A stretch of DNA of 64,000 nucleotides from Haemaphysalis longicornis (GCA_013339765.2 CM023448.1:327699441-327763440), one strand, 5' to 3'; shown: positions 10,396 through 22,689, counted from the first letter of the stretch. Notes: generated by a model from the letters alone, not told the origin. Numbers and translations: made by a program.

Positions 10396-12134
10396 CGGTG
10401 CCTTGTTTTTGTGTCGCGGACGTCGACAATTGGTTAGGAGGTTGACAGGCGCTGTCACCGCTGCTGTAACGCTGCTACTGGCGTTATTGTGCGTAATAGG
10501 TCCTGGAAGAAGTATTTTCACGTGGGCCCATAGTGTCGCCAAGCATTCTCTGTGGTTTGACGCGAAAAAAAAAGCTTGACAAGTTCACTGCGTAGCACTA
10601 GTGCTTGACGTGTTTTCGGCATGAGCCTTGTCTTTTTTCAAGTTGGCTGTGAACAATCCGGCTGTTGTTGTGCCAGCCTTGTTTGTTGAAGTTTACAGAA
10701 ATACTTTGTCGGTGGTATTGTTTTCGGGAAAAGCCTTCAACATTCACATCCGGAAGACAGTCACGTGCCCAGATCACCGCGAGCGTCTGTAGCGTGTACT
10801 ATACCAATGTTTGTTTGTTAACCGTCAAACACAGTAAAAAATAAATGTATATCAGCGGATTTGACAAAAATCTTACGCAAATATTACGTGAACGGTCAGA
10901 CAGGACTAGTCAGACCGGACTGTGAGGTCAAAAACACATTATCTACCGCCTATTATACAGCACAAGGGCGCAGCCCCTTAGGGTCTGGGGCTGTTGGCGT
11001 CTCCTGTCGTGGCCGTCGTAATTGTCGTCTCATGTAGTCACGGTACTAAAACACCGGGAAACTCGTTTACGCCTCGCGCTAGAACGTAAAGCGTACTAAA
11101 AAAACACCGGGACACTCGTTTCCGCCTCGCGCTAGAGAGCTTCGTGCTTCAAAGACAAGAGACTTCTACAGCAAAGCTGTATACCTCTACCCCGAACGGT
11201 TTCAGCTCCATCGGCAAAACCGGCAAGGCGCCAAGAATGCACTTATACACTGCATAATTCGCCCCTCCCCAAGTTTCACGTTAGTGAAGATGGCCCGGGA
11301 TTTTTTTTTTTTTTTTGCTTTTGCTTTTGACTACAAATTACATTTTACTCAAGAGTGCAGTTCGGCTCTTCCGCCCAGTTCCTGCGATAAAGATAATAAA
11401 AAAACCAACAAGGTCCGTCATTTGCCTAGTTCTGGGCGATGGCAGAGTGGTTGGGCAGTGGCGCAATTAATATTCAACGATGCCGTGTGTAATTGAAATG
11501 CTCGCTTTGAACTTTGACATACTACACATGAAAAGAGCCGAAGTGTAGGTGGTGCGGCACTGGTGCGGACTGAAAAAAATTCAAATCGCCGTCGCAAGGA
11601 CCCGGTCCGAGGGACTGTGAACGTTACAGGCACGGGTAACATCCAAGAAGAAAATGTCGGTGGATTCAAAGAAGAGAGCGCGAATACCGAACTTTAAACG
11701 AAGCAACCAGCTGAGTGGGTGAGCTGCCGCTTTTGCCAGAGTCTGTGTCTCCTCTCTCTACTGACACAAGTCGAGCCTTCTTTTTGTTCACAGACAGTGC
11801 GCTTGAGATGACTTGGCCACAAAATGAAGACAGACGTCGACTCTGCCGAGAAATTTATGAATCTTGAGGAGGACAAGAGGCTGACCAAAGGAAATGGTGG
11901 CATACATCATCAAGGAGCACGTCAGGGGCAAAAACTGCAAGGCAGAGCGGGTGCCTCGTGAAATGAAGTGAAGGACACTAAAAACGACCTCCGTCCATAA
12001 TAAATTACAGCGGACTGGATGAAGGATAACAGCACTACCTGTTTATTATCATACAAATTTACCGACCTTCTTGCCAACTCAATTGTTTTACTTTTATTGT
12101 TTACTGTTTGTTCAAGAAAATTGGGTGAATTCGG
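10396..12134. other. Upstream intergenic DNA of the secreted-protein gene
   Basis: No gene is recognised. The visible items are the two-copy 50-bp repeat at 11044-11137 and short homopolymer T runs. Confidence 0.5.
11044..11137. repeat. Two-copy 50-bp tandem repeat
   Basis: TACTAAAACACCGGGAAACT and onward at 11044 is repeated from 11094 with a few substitutions and an A-run expansion. Both copies end in GCCTCGCGCTAGA. Confidence 0.85.
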
Positions 12135-12206
12135 GACTGTATGGGAATCGAACACATGACTCCCGAATGCGAAACGGGCATGGATCCAACGCGCCACGCT
12201 GGCTCG
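12135..12206 (-). repeat. tRNA-like sequence (pseudo-tRNA or SINE head)
   Basis: The minus strand shows an A-box-like TGGCGCGTTGG, an anticodon-arm-like CCCGTTTCGCATTCGGG and a B-box-like GTTCGATTCCC at tRNA spacing. The acceptor ends do not pair, so this is not a functional tRNA. It is probably a tRNA-derived retroposon head. Confidence 0.5.
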
Positions 12207-12523
12207 TGTGTCTCTAGCCGACTGAAAATGGGCGCAGTGGATGTGTTTTGGTTTTATAATCTTGTGTTAGAGGCATGTGTGGAGTTGAGGACATGTCTGT
12301 TAGAGGCAAGCGTTGAGAGAGACTTGAGTAATTTGAGCATGTTAGTTACAGCAAGTAGGCGAGTACCGGAATACATGTTTGCTAAATGTCCTCTTTACTT
12401 GTCTAGGCGAAAGCGTTTTGTGCACGGCCTGAAACATGCCGCTCCAGCTGATCGGGAAGAGGTGACGCCACTGTAAACGCCCCGTCATGACTGCACATTG
12501 TATGAGCATGCTGCCTTCCGTGC

Positions 12524-12830
12524 GTGACTTGCTCTTCGAATTTCATCGGCGCTGTGTTTGAAGTGTTTAGCTCAACAGCAGCGGTCAAGTGTGGGCGCCC
12601 ACGGCAATTCAGCACCGAAGAGCAGCAGGAGCGGCGGAACGCCGCGAAGAGATTCAAACAAGCGGCCAGAGCTAGCTCCCAAAGACGCGAAATCACCCGC
12701 CCGGAAGGAAGTCGAGCGAGCAACACAGTAGAGGGCGCGAAGGCAGAACCCGACAACTCGGATGTGCGACAACGGGGCTGCGCCCACAATTCCTGCATAT
12801 CCGTTAGGCATTCGGGCCCCACTTATTTCG
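12524..12830 (+). other. Charged, Arg/Glu/Ala-rich open segment
   Basis: The frame contains CGRPRQFSTEEQQERRNAAK and further Arg/Gln/Ser-rich sequence with a GRPR AT-hook-like start. It resembles in style two other E/R/A-rich segments here (52380-52620 and 62980-63210), and I suspect a repeat-encoded protein fragment. No function is assigned. Confidence 0.25.
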
Positions 12831-13102
12831 CATTCAATCCGTTGTAAGGTGGGTTTAGGTGTTCTCCATTTTTTTATTATGCTTTTCAATTAAAAATGAA
12901 AGCTGTTCCACTCAATGTGAAAGCTGTCGGAAGTGCAAAGCAGTGATTCGCCATAATGAGCTGCAGTGCCGTTATCCGATTACTGCTGTCACCCAATGCA
13001 TTTCAAATTTCCCGCCTTCGCAGTGCTCGCGCGCCCCCTGCCTGAAACTGCGCCAGCGGGAGTTGTGTTTTTTTTGTAGTGTGTTTGCTTTAATTTCGTA
13101 TG

Positions 13103-13200
13103 CTGGAGCTGTTTGGCGTCATTTCGAACACGCCACTTTTTTCTTTCGCGGCTGGAGCTTTCCTGCGGCATTTCGAACGCGCCATTTTTTCCTTGCGCGG
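13103..13200. repeat. Two-copy 49-bp tandem repeat
   Basis: Units 13103-13151 and 13152-13200 both start CTGGAGCT and share ATTTCGAAC-CGCCA, a T-run and a GCGCGG-like end, with moderate divergence. Confidence 0.8.
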
Positions 13201-14453
13201 CCGCTTTTTTCGCTTACTATCGTAAAAACCAACCCAACGAGCGTTCCCAACTAAATGAACGCGGGGGCTGCCGGTTATATACACAGATTTTACCTGAAAT
13301 GTACCTGCAGTTTTTTTTTTTTCGCGCTAACCAATGGGGAGATGTATGACAAGCGCCAGCGGTTCACGAGGTTTGAACGGTTATGACTATTTAAACCGCG
13401 TGGTTTTCGAAGCCTCAGCATGACCCCCTGACAACGGTACACCAGGCTCTACTTGGGTCCGTTATCTCGCTACTGCGCCGCCTGATTCCGGCAGTGGCAT
13501 CGACCGTTAGCGAGCTACGACGACAAGGCGAGCCCATAAAGTCCTCTGCACTTAGAAACCGGGCTGGACCATTTGGTGCAATCAGCAAGGCCAAAGCCAC
13601 AATTTTATTTTCCAGGTGACGGAAAGGTGGGGTTTCATAAGCCGTTGATAATGGTGCAGTAGGACTGAAATGGGCTCAGTGGCCAAAGCATTTGCCATGG
13701 TGTACGACGTTCGTTGTATAGTTCCCGCTTTCGACTGCTGTATTTTTGGTAGAGATAGGCGAACTATTGAATTAAGCTAAAATCACCCCTGAGTGCACAA
13801 GGTTTCAGCGTGCAATGAACAACCGCATGTGGCCTAAATTAATGCGTGGCGGCCCCCTGTAACACTCCTCATAGCCCCGGCATAGCCTCAAAACGTCAAA
13901 GCCGAAATTTCGGGTTTTATTAGTTCGCTGGTAATGGTTTCCAAGTGTCACTTAACTAAGTACGTAGAAGTTGACAAAGACGTATACATTTTAAGGGACA
14001 CAGCCTATTGTCCCTTTTCAAAAATTTTGGAAAATCAGGCGGATTCTTTTAAACAATGCCTGTTGTCATTTCCACTAAAAAAGTTAAGACTATGCTTTTT
14101 TGTTATCTTAAGATACTAGTATTCCTTGGTGTATCTTAATTATTTCCGTCACTTGCATCTCCTCGTCTACTTCCGTTGGCCATAAAATTTGATTCTCCGT
14201 GTCATTTTCCGCTGATTCCAATGTCTACAAGCATGTCTCACAAGTTGTAGTAATAAAAGAAAACGCGCCATGAGTGCAAAGCAGCGCAATGTAATGCCAT
14301 GTCCCCCCCCCCTCCCCCTCAAAAAAGCGGAATGTTGTGTTGTGGCCAACAGCCTTCCTCGCTGTCGTTTACCGAAACACGTGATTAAAATGCGCACTCA
14401 ATCTGGAATTCAACTTAGTAGTTTCCAAAAATGCATAACCCATGTTCTTGGTA
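13201..14453. other. Intergenic, nothing recognised
   Basis: AT-rich DNA with short frames on both strands. I see no splice-flanked exon, RNA gene or named repeat. Confidence 0.4.
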
Positions 14454-15291
14454 CCGTCGACTCTCGATAATTCGAAGTCGCTTAATTGGAATTTTTGGTT
14501 AATTGGAAGGGATATTCTGGTCCCGGCAATTTTACATGCCGCGAAGGAAAGTTTGACATCCACCTCAATGCAGCCGTACAACCACAAAAGAAAGCTATAC
14601 AGCTTCCTCAGAAACTTTTCCTTCAACTGCGAAGCTTCTGAGGAAGCCGTATATATAGCTCTCCTTTGTAGCCGTACGGCTGCATTGAGGTGGATGTCAA
14701 ACTTTCCTTCGCAGTGACTTACTCCACCTTGGGGATTTCCTCTAAATCTGGTCAATTTTACATGCTATTCAGTGGAAGAAATCGCTCGATAATTTGAAGC
14801 TAAAACCCATTACATTGGTTAGTTGGAAGTTATTTCGAATAGAAAGCGTCGAAGTACACGTGACCGTCATTTCTCGATAAAATCCAAAATTTTTAAGCGC
14901 CAAAACACCGCCGTGCTCTGCCCTATGTCGGCGCCATCTAAACTGGGGCAGCGCACAGTCGATGGAGCGGCAGTTAAGTTGAGATTCGCGCCAGCGCACG
15001 ATGACTCTCTTCTCCGGTCCCCAACCGTCTTGGTTGCGCACAGCGCCGTGCGAACAGTTAAGCGTAGTGGGCGCTTCAGGCTTCTATTTTAGCGATAAGT
15101 CTCAAATATCAGGGCAACCCATATCGTACTCTCGATTTGCGGACGACAGTCGAGATCCTGAACAATGTCAAGAAGGGAGACGTATTGCGGACTAACAACA
15201 ATGCTCTTCTTTTGCTCTTTATTTAATTGGAATTTCTGTAATTGGAAGTTTTTGCGGTCACCGTGGACTTCGTATTAACGGCAGTCGACTG
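14454..15291. mobile_element. Non-autonomous pogo/Tigger-like transposon with internal hairpin
   Basis: 838-bp element between TA dinucleotides (14452-14453 and 15292-15293). The ends are CCGTCGACTCTCGATAATTC on the left and GGCAGTCGACTG on the right. The subterminal AATTGGAA/AATTCGAA motif is repeated at both ends. A 75-bp-arm hairpin (14538-14713) lies inside. No transposase is seen. Confidence 0.65.
14538..14713. repeat. Inverted repeat, about 75-bp arms with short loop
   Basis: GCGAAGGAAAGTTTGACATC starting near 14541 is matched in reverse complement by GATGTCAAACTTTCCTTCGC ending near 14713. The arms continue inward through CCTCAATGCAGCCGTAC and end at TTCTGAGGAAGC, leaving a loop of roughly 20 bp. 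It looks like a foldback insertion inside the pogo-like element. Confidence 0.85.
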
Positions 15292-15320
15292 TATAATCGT
15301 CTTGGTTTATTTGGGGGTTT
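15253..15320 (+). repeat. Dispersed duplicate, copy 1
   Basis: A 68-bp block beginning TGCGGTCACCGTGGACTT, covering the right end of the pogo-like element and 27 bp beyond it. It recurs at 16953-17021 with about two differences. Confidence 0.85.
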
Positions 15321-16952
15321 AACTTCCGCGCTTAATCATTCTTGTTGATTGCGCTGTCAGTCAGTGCGGCCCAGAAACTTCTCACTCCCTATATACTCAC
15401 GGGTACCTACACAGACCTAAAAAGGTGGGGAGAACGTCGCATGCCGTAGATATTTCTTCCTGCAGAAGCTATTGGGATTGTGCGAAGCAGGTAGTAGCTT
15501 AGACCAATTTTGCAAAATGAAGCATTGAAGACGTCACACATATCAACTGAGTGAAGTCGTTGCGTACAATGGTACGCGGATAGCCTGTGCGAGGACTCCG
15601 TGCACCGACGGTGTGAGTGACGAGCAGGAACGATGGCAGCACTCCGCGACGGACGTAAACGTGCTCGGCTGATAATAAAAATGTTTATTGCAGAAATAAA
15701 AGAAAACGATAACCGCTTGACCTACGTCGTCAGAAGAGGGGAAGGAATGAGAATGAAAAAAAAAATCAGGAAGACTTGTCCAAGCGTGTGAGCGACGTCC
15801 TTCGTCTTGATGCGGCAAAGAAAGCTGTCGTAGAACTGCATTTGGATTCCTGACCGGGAACACATTCGGTGTTTTACTGCCAGGAGTGCGGCAGCCGACA
15901 AAACTTCGAAAAGTGCACGCCTTCACGAAGAAGTGAAAACGAGACGATTCTTGATGTCGACATTGCTGTTACGTGCATGCAGCAACGGATTTTTCAGTGG
16001 AACGTTGTTTTCCCGCCAGATAAATCAATTGTTGAATAACGCACGTACGGGTAGTGTTATGTCGTCGATACTTCACGGGCCATGCTCTTCATGGTGTACG
16101 TACGCGCTACACCAAGTTTGCCTTTAAATGGGAAATAATCAGTTTAAGGGTTGGAGCCTTTCGTGCGTTTGTTCAGTCTTATCGAAACGCCCAGAGTTTC
16201 TGTTTACCGCTTGTTCAAGGCAGACGGGAGGGGTCAGACTACGAATTTCGACGACTGCTTAATTTTGCCAACCTGTGAAGTAATGTTTTCCTAGTGGCTG
16301 ATAACCCTGATAACCTTTGTGGCAAGACAACTTTAGCTGAAGGTGGCACGTTTACTGGAGTTGAGCATCAGCTACCAGCAGAAGGGGATTTTTTGCGGGT
16401 CTCCATCCATGCACGCCGTTGCTGCCCACACGCTTCCTGCTTGCTTCAAACTGCGTCACAGCAACATCAATGCTAGCCAAAGCACGCGCGCTGTGCGGAG
16501 TTCCCTGGAATGCCTTTGTTGCCCAGGACATCCGGCACCTGGGTGCTGCAAGCTCCCGGACGTTGTGTCAGGGTCAAGGCCTCGCCTCTCAGGCGCGTGA
16601 CGGTGCAACCTTGATAAAGGCAGCAATGCACAAATGCCAGCACGCGTGCATACGCGTTGCGTAATTGCGTAAAGATGCCCCAAAATGTACAGATAGGACG
16701 AATGTTCTTAGGCCACATTTTATTTTGGCACTTACTTGCTTCGAACGCGTTTGTTGCGTCATCACAATGTGAGAATTAGTTCACAGGTACAACGAATGCA
16801 ACGCTGCGCTTCCAGCATGCGTAGTCTACCAATACTCAGTTTTTCGTCCAAAACTCGCAGTGCAAAGTTGGCAACCGCTGCAGAAGCTACCTAATTATAA
16901 GTTTTGAACTACAAACTTGCTTAAGCATGCAGGCATCGGTTAAAAAAATCCA
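15321..16952. other. Intergenic, nothing recognised
   Basis: Short frames only, none flanked by convincing splice sites. It is bounded by the two copies of the 68-bp duplicate. Confidence 0.4.
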
Positions 16953-17021
16953 TGCGGTCACCGTGGACTTTGTATTAACGGCAGTCGACTGTATAATCGT
17001 CTTGGTTTATTTTGGGGGTTT
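16953..17021 (+). repeat. Dispersed duplicate, copy 2
   Basis: Second copy of the 15253-15320 block, including its flank GTATAATCGTCTTGGTTTAT. The left end of a pogo-like element is missing here. Confidence 0.85.
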
Positions 17022-18629
17022 GTGTCCATCCAAAAAAAAAACCTCAGCAAAATATTTTGTATGCAGTTGAATGCCAAAAAAATGCGGATTCTTGTTTTAA
17101 AAATGACATTGCTTCGATGGTTGCTCAAGGAATGCGAAGTGTGGATTGTTTCAATGGCGGAAGTATCATTGCCCGTTGTTGATCGTGACTTTTATCGAAA
17201 TCGTTTTATCGAAGACACCCGTTTCTTGGAACGTCGTTTTATCGAACGCCGGCTAGCTTACCGAACGATCTACGTCCATCAGATCAAAATTTAAGTTTTA
17301 TTGCTTTTATACCTATTTGTAGTCTCTTATTTTGCTTAATTTGCCATTCCGCTAACCTTCCAAAAAAGAAAAAAAATGCTTACCTAATCTTCAAGTGTTT
17401 CCTACTTGATCATCTCTTACCATGCAGTAAATGCAAAAATTGGCTGCGTATCTGCTCACTTCGTAGCAAATGTCGACGAAAGACGATAGTTGTTTGGCGC
17501 CCCTTGTCAAGTAAATGTCTCCTTCTCTTTCCCGCTCACTTCTCATGCTGTTCCTCTCCCGTCTCGCTCTTCCCAAGATAAACACGCTAGCGGCTTGCTC
17601 AAGTCAGTTTAAATTTACCGCGTTCCACTGCTCCCCGCTGAACGCCTCGATGCCAGCACTGCTGTGCGGCGCCGACTCGGGTGAATCTAGGCACTCTACT
17701 TACTCCACGTGCGTTCCAAGCGGAACCTTCATACTCAGATTTCCCTGCATCCGAGATCATAGACACATACCTTCCCGAAGGCACCCATGATACACTTCCA
17801 ACCTACGCCGGCCCAGAAAACCCTGAGCTAGATAAAGAGATTTCCCAGGCAGAGGTTAGGGGAGCTATCCTTAAAGTTAGACCTAACTCTGCACCAGGTA
17901 TAGACCAGATTACCAACAGGATGCTAAGGAATCTAGATGATAACTCTATTACAGCCATCACGAACTTCTTTAATCACCATTGGACTCAAGGCACTTTACC
18001 TCAATCCTGGAAACACGCAAAAATCACGTTTATCCCCAAACCAGGAAAACCACTCACACTTAAACATCTCCGACCAATCTCTCTCACCTCCTGCTTCGGG
18101 AAGCTCATGGAGCACATTATACACAACAGACTCGTCAAGCATTTACAGCACAAACAACTCCTCCCTCACACCATGATTGGTTTCCGCCCTAAACTATCCA
18201 CACAGGACATTCTTCTTCAACTGTCCCACGATATAATACTAGCGTTATACCACTGTCCCATGTCCCACGACTACGACTAGCATTATACTATACTAGCATT
18301 TCGCTTGCAAAGGCTTGCACTCCATACTCAAAGGCTTGCACTCCATAGGCCCAGGATCACGCACATAGAATTATATCCGAAGTTTTCTCACGAACAGAAC
18401 AGCTATTATACAAATCGCCGACATCACTTCCACCACCCTGATTCTCCCTTCAAAAGGCACGCCACAGGGCGCCGTCCTTTCCCCTTTATTATTTAATCTC
18501 GCCGTCTTAACCATCCCCCAACAACTCCAACAAATCCCTAATCTTAATTTTGGTTTGTACGCCGACGACATTACACTTTGGATCAACAAAGGCAGCGACG
18601 CTGAAATTGAGAGCACTCTACAAAGACGA

Positions 18630-18995
18630 TTTTTTTTTCAAACACACGAGACGCCGACCAGTCAAAAAATCGTTCTTTACGTTTCGGCTTCCAGCACGGA
18701 AGCCTTGTTCACAATGAATACATCACCAGAAATGGATCGTTTAAATGGGGTTGAGTAATCGATGTAAGGAGCGCGCGTAGATTGGATTTAGATTTCCGTC
18801 GTTACGATTAACCGTGTTAGATGTGGTCTGAATGATTAGTGATTGCAGATGTAGGCGTGAAGTTGCCGATTTTTCGTGAACAAGGCTTCCGTGCTGGAAG
18901 CCGAAACGTCAAGAACGATTTTTTGACTGGTCGGCGTCTCGTGTGTTTGAAATGTATTCTCCCGGCCAGACGGGATTCCGTCACTGTCTCGACTT
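18630..18995. mobile_element. Foldback insertion inside the LINE
   Basis: 366-bp insertion flanked by the direct repeat CTCTACAAAGACGA (18616-18629 and 18996-19009). The arms 18638-18712 and 18876-18950 are near-perfect inverted repeats that include GGCTTCCGTGCTGGAAGCC next to CGAAACGT. The right side has 45 extra bp outside the arm. LINE coding resumes after the right direct repeat. Confidence 0.85.
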
Positions 18996-19113
18996 CTCTA
19001 CAAAGACGAGTAGAAATAGGGATAGATCATAGAAGAGGCTGGTACAGCGTGTCTCACCTGTTCGCCAACCAAATCGCAGCTGCTCATACTCCCACCAAAA
19101 ACGCAAAACTCAT

Positions 19114-19136
19114 CCCCCCCCCCCCCCCCCCCCCCC
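19114..19136. repeat. Poly-C tract (23 nt)
   Basis: Uninterrupted C run inside the LINE. It encodes a proline run in one frame and lies next to a frame break. Confidence 0.95.
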
Positions 19137-20338
19137 TTAATATCCACATAAACATGTGAGGCGACCCCATCCCGAAGGTTGAAATAATCAAAATCTTGGG
19201 CTTAACCATCCAACATAACATATCAAATACTCACTTCATACGCCAGCTCGAACAACACGCCACACAAACGGTAGGTTTAATTCGACGAGTTACCAATAGA
19301 CACAGAGGCCTCAGGGAAATTGAACGCCTCCGTCAAGTCTTTGTCCTTAGCAGGCTGAGCTACTCCCTTCCCTATCTAAACCCATCTAAAACAGAGCTTA
19401 ATAGAGTCAACGTCATACTCAGAAAAGCTTATAAAGCAGCGCTTCAACTGCCCCTGAGCACTTCCACTGCCAAATTCGAAGCTTTAGGTGTGCATAACAC
19501 CGCGGAAGAACTCATTGAGGCTCACCTCGTCAATCAAATCACCAGACTCTCAAAAACTACGACTGGCGCTCATACTCTCCAGAGGCTACGAATCTCCCCT
19601 CTAGACCCCCCAGAAGACAAAACCACACTCCCTCACGACATGCATTCTAATTTAATTGTCAAGCCTATACCCAGAAACATGCACCCACAATTCAACATCA
19701 AAAGGCGTTCGCAACGCGCACAAGCATTACACAAAAAATACAGCGACAAACATGACGTCCATTACGTCGACACAGCCGAATATCGGTGGCATGGTGCCTT
19801 CTAAATCGTCTCCCATTGCCCTTCCCATCAGGTACAGCGCAACTTCCTGACCATCCGCACCACCAACCCAGCCGCAGCGGAAGAGGCGGCGGTAGCATTA
19901 GCGCTAACTCAAAAGCCGACCCTCTCTACAATCATTACCGATTCTAAAACGGCAGTTCAAAATTTCGCCTCCGGCTTTATTTCGCCTCAGGCACTCAAAA
20001 TTCTCCAACGAGCACCCCCAACGTCCCCCGTAGAAATCATCTGGGCTCCGGCGCATGCTGGCCTGGAGGGGAATGAAGTTGCCCACAGTATGGCTCGAGA
20101 ACTCACCATCCGAGCCGGGCCCAGCTCGTTCCCCTACCATGGCGCCAGATCCGCTAGATACCGGATGATCACCTACAACGAAATGGCCACCCATTACCGC
20201 CTCTCCTGCCGTGTATATCCCCCGGCACACACACAACTCACCATCCAACAAGAACACACATGGCGTCTTTTACAAACGAACACATTTCCCAATCCCGCTA
20301 AATTACACCTAATTCAGCCAGCCCTGTACCTTTCCCCT

Positions 20339-20443
20339 GACTGTACTGCCTGCCAGTCCCTCGGCACCCTTCAGCACCCTCGGCACCCTTCAGTCCCTCG
20401 GCACCCTGACTGTACTGCCTGCCAGTCCCTCGGCACCCTTCAG
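20339..20443 (+). repeat. In-frame 69-bp duplication in the LINE C-terminus
   Basis: The 36-bp block GACTGTACTGCCTGCCAGTC and onward at 20339 recurs exactly at 20408. The offset is 69 bp (23 codons), so the frame is kept and the CxxC half of the zinc knuckle (PDCTACQSLGTLQ) is present twice. Confidence 0.9.
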
Positions 20444-20628
20444 TGGGGATGCCCGAGAGATCCCTATACGAAAATAACCACATGTGAGCAGTGGGAGGAG
20501 GCGTTGCGCTGCCCAGACCAGGAGGCTCAAGCTTCACTGGTCGCCCGGGCGGCCGCGGTCGCCGCCAAAATGGCGGCCACCATCGTCAACTGACTGTGCT
20601 CCTAAATAAATGTATTTCTTCTTCTTTC

Positions 20629-22689
20629 AAGCGGAGCGTAAAATCTCTCTAGTGTAACCTTTCGTTACTCTTGCCGTTTGATTTTTTAAAATGGCGCTAG
20701 GGAAACCACGGGCAACCGCTTTTGTATTTTTAAGGACGTATCTTTCATTAAATCAACCATCCGGGTATTTTTATTAGAAAAACACTTCGACTATCACATA
20801 CGTATTGATGTCTTGCCCCAGATAAGCGTAATACTTTGTTTTGGCTCTACAATGTTGACAAGTATGAACATTGCCACCGGACTTAGCCGTTCAGATTTGG
20901 CTGTGTGTATATAAACATACTGTACAACACCTGCTTCACATTGGCCGGGTGGCTGAATCGAGGGAGAGACAGACAAGCAGACCAAAATTTTCGCGTTCAA
21001 GTAGACCAACAAAGACTATCGTATTTAAAAAGCGCTTCAAAACATATTCACTTGTTATGCCTGCGTTAATCTTTTTCCTGGTGCTCTTTGTTGTTTTGGG
21101 TGACATTGTTCCATTTTGATTTTTGTAGTTAATTCGTGTTCTCGGTTTCAAATATGACTCTTTCAGCTTTCATATTACTACCAAATTCTCGTTAGCACGG
21201 TTTTCGTTAGCTCCATTTTTATGATTTCGTCGCAGCCTTTCAATAACTTGGCTAGAGGTTTTACGTGATTTGTGGTCCTGAAATATCCAAATTATACCTT
21301 GCCCCACCATGTTTTATGATCACGTGAGTCAGTTTTTCCCTCGCCAGGTTTTGTGGACAGTTGTATTTAGGCAATTCAAGCTTTGACCATGTGGTCGCAT
21401 TGTTTTCATCTGTACGGGTCGCTCGTCAGAAATATCCTGTTAAGTTTTTTTTTTTTTTGAAAAAGTTGATGATATACGAATTCACGTGGTGTTCGCGGCA
21501 GGGGGGATACGGTCCGCTTAACACACGGCTGTTTGTCATAGGCGTGTTGGTAATAGGCCAATTTGTAATGGGGAAATATTGGCAATGGAGTGAATTGCCA
21601 CGTGGTACATTCGTCACGAGGGGAACTAAGATGAATACCCAGCCACCCCCCCGCACCTTCCCTTCATCTTCCCTTTTTAGCTGTTGTGCTTTCGAGCTGG
21701 CCACAAGAATGAAAAAAAAATATGGGATGAGATTACTGAACAATTCATGAAAAATACACTAAAACACCTGGAAAAGAACTATCATCAGGATGCTGTCGTC
21801 TTTCTCCAACTAATGATGAAATACGCACTACCTTCAAATCGCCCGCAACTAAGCACCTGTGTGTTGCCGTGCTAAAAATTTAACCATATTAAAATAAGTT
21901 TGAACAATCACAATCTAACAAAAACCAAGCTTGATAACTTATTAATGAATTATGAGGCTGCCTAAACGGAAACTGCGCGAATTTCAAAGCTAAGCTACAC
22001 ATATTTGCTACGTTGGTATGGCAGTTACCGCCTGGGGAACAACACATCTTTTCTTTACTAGTAGGCTTCACTAAAACTAGAGCGGTAGGCCTCAGCGTTT
22101 TCCACCGCGTGCGTTGTTATTATCACGTTTTCTGTTTTTCAGAGTTTAGCGAAATGAGTTTTTGTGGAACGTATGACACGCCACCCTTTCTGACATTTCA
22201 TTGGTTACGCTGTGTCGGCGAAGGCTGCATCAATGAACGCTTGACAGGCTCCGTGAAGAAAGCATAGGATGAATTTAAATGTATGCGTGTTAGACTTTCT
22301 TCAGGCGGTGTACTGCGGGCGTAGGGGTCAGTAATAGGCTCTTGTTCCCGCCTAGACCATCCGTAGGAAGAAAAAGCTGCTGCTGTTTTCTTGCGCCAAC
22401 GCTGTCCAGAATGCGTTTAACCCCTTGAATGGCGACTTTGACGTTACACAATTACAACGACACCTCACTCGTCTGAGTGTAGCTTCTTTAGCAAGGCATA
22501 TCCGTGTCGTCCGTGAATCGTCGTCCGCAACATGGCAGAAACAACTCCCTCATGCATTCTTCTGCTGCCGCAGTGCTACATTACTCTGGAATTACCGTTT
22601 CACAAAACGTTTTGTATCGCACCTTACACAATTTATTGTTTTTAACTGCTCTAGGACTGCACCCTAACCATACGAAACAATTCGTATGT
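20629..22689. other. Intergenic, nothing recognised
   Basis: AT-rich sequence with short frames only. No exon, RNA gene or named element was seen. Confidence 0.4.

Larger units (their letters stand above)
17715..20628 (+). mobile_element. I-group LINE (RT-RNase H), 5'-truncated and inactivated
   Basis: RT part: SAPGIDQITNRMLRNLDD, LRPISLTSCFGKLMEHII and MIGFRPKLSTQD (17890-18210), GTPQGAVLSPLLFN (18450-18500, frame shifted) and YADDITLW (18556-18580). RT motif A is missing: between about 18240 and 18400 the sequence is scrambled and carries a short tandem duplication. RT then resumes with ILGLTIQHNISNTHF (19192 on). The RNase H block follows, with AAAEEAAVALAL, IITDSKTAVQNF and WAPAHAGLEGNEVAH at 19870-20100, then a CPDC-type zinc knuckle and a stop at 20591. 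AATAAA at 20605 and a TTC-rich tail close the element. A 366-bp foldback insertion (18630-18995) and a 23-C run also break the frame. It cannot encode an active protein. Confidence 0.9.

Noticed and set aside
12135..12206. Functional tRNA gene
   Set aside because: A and B boxes are present but the acceptor and T arms do not pair.
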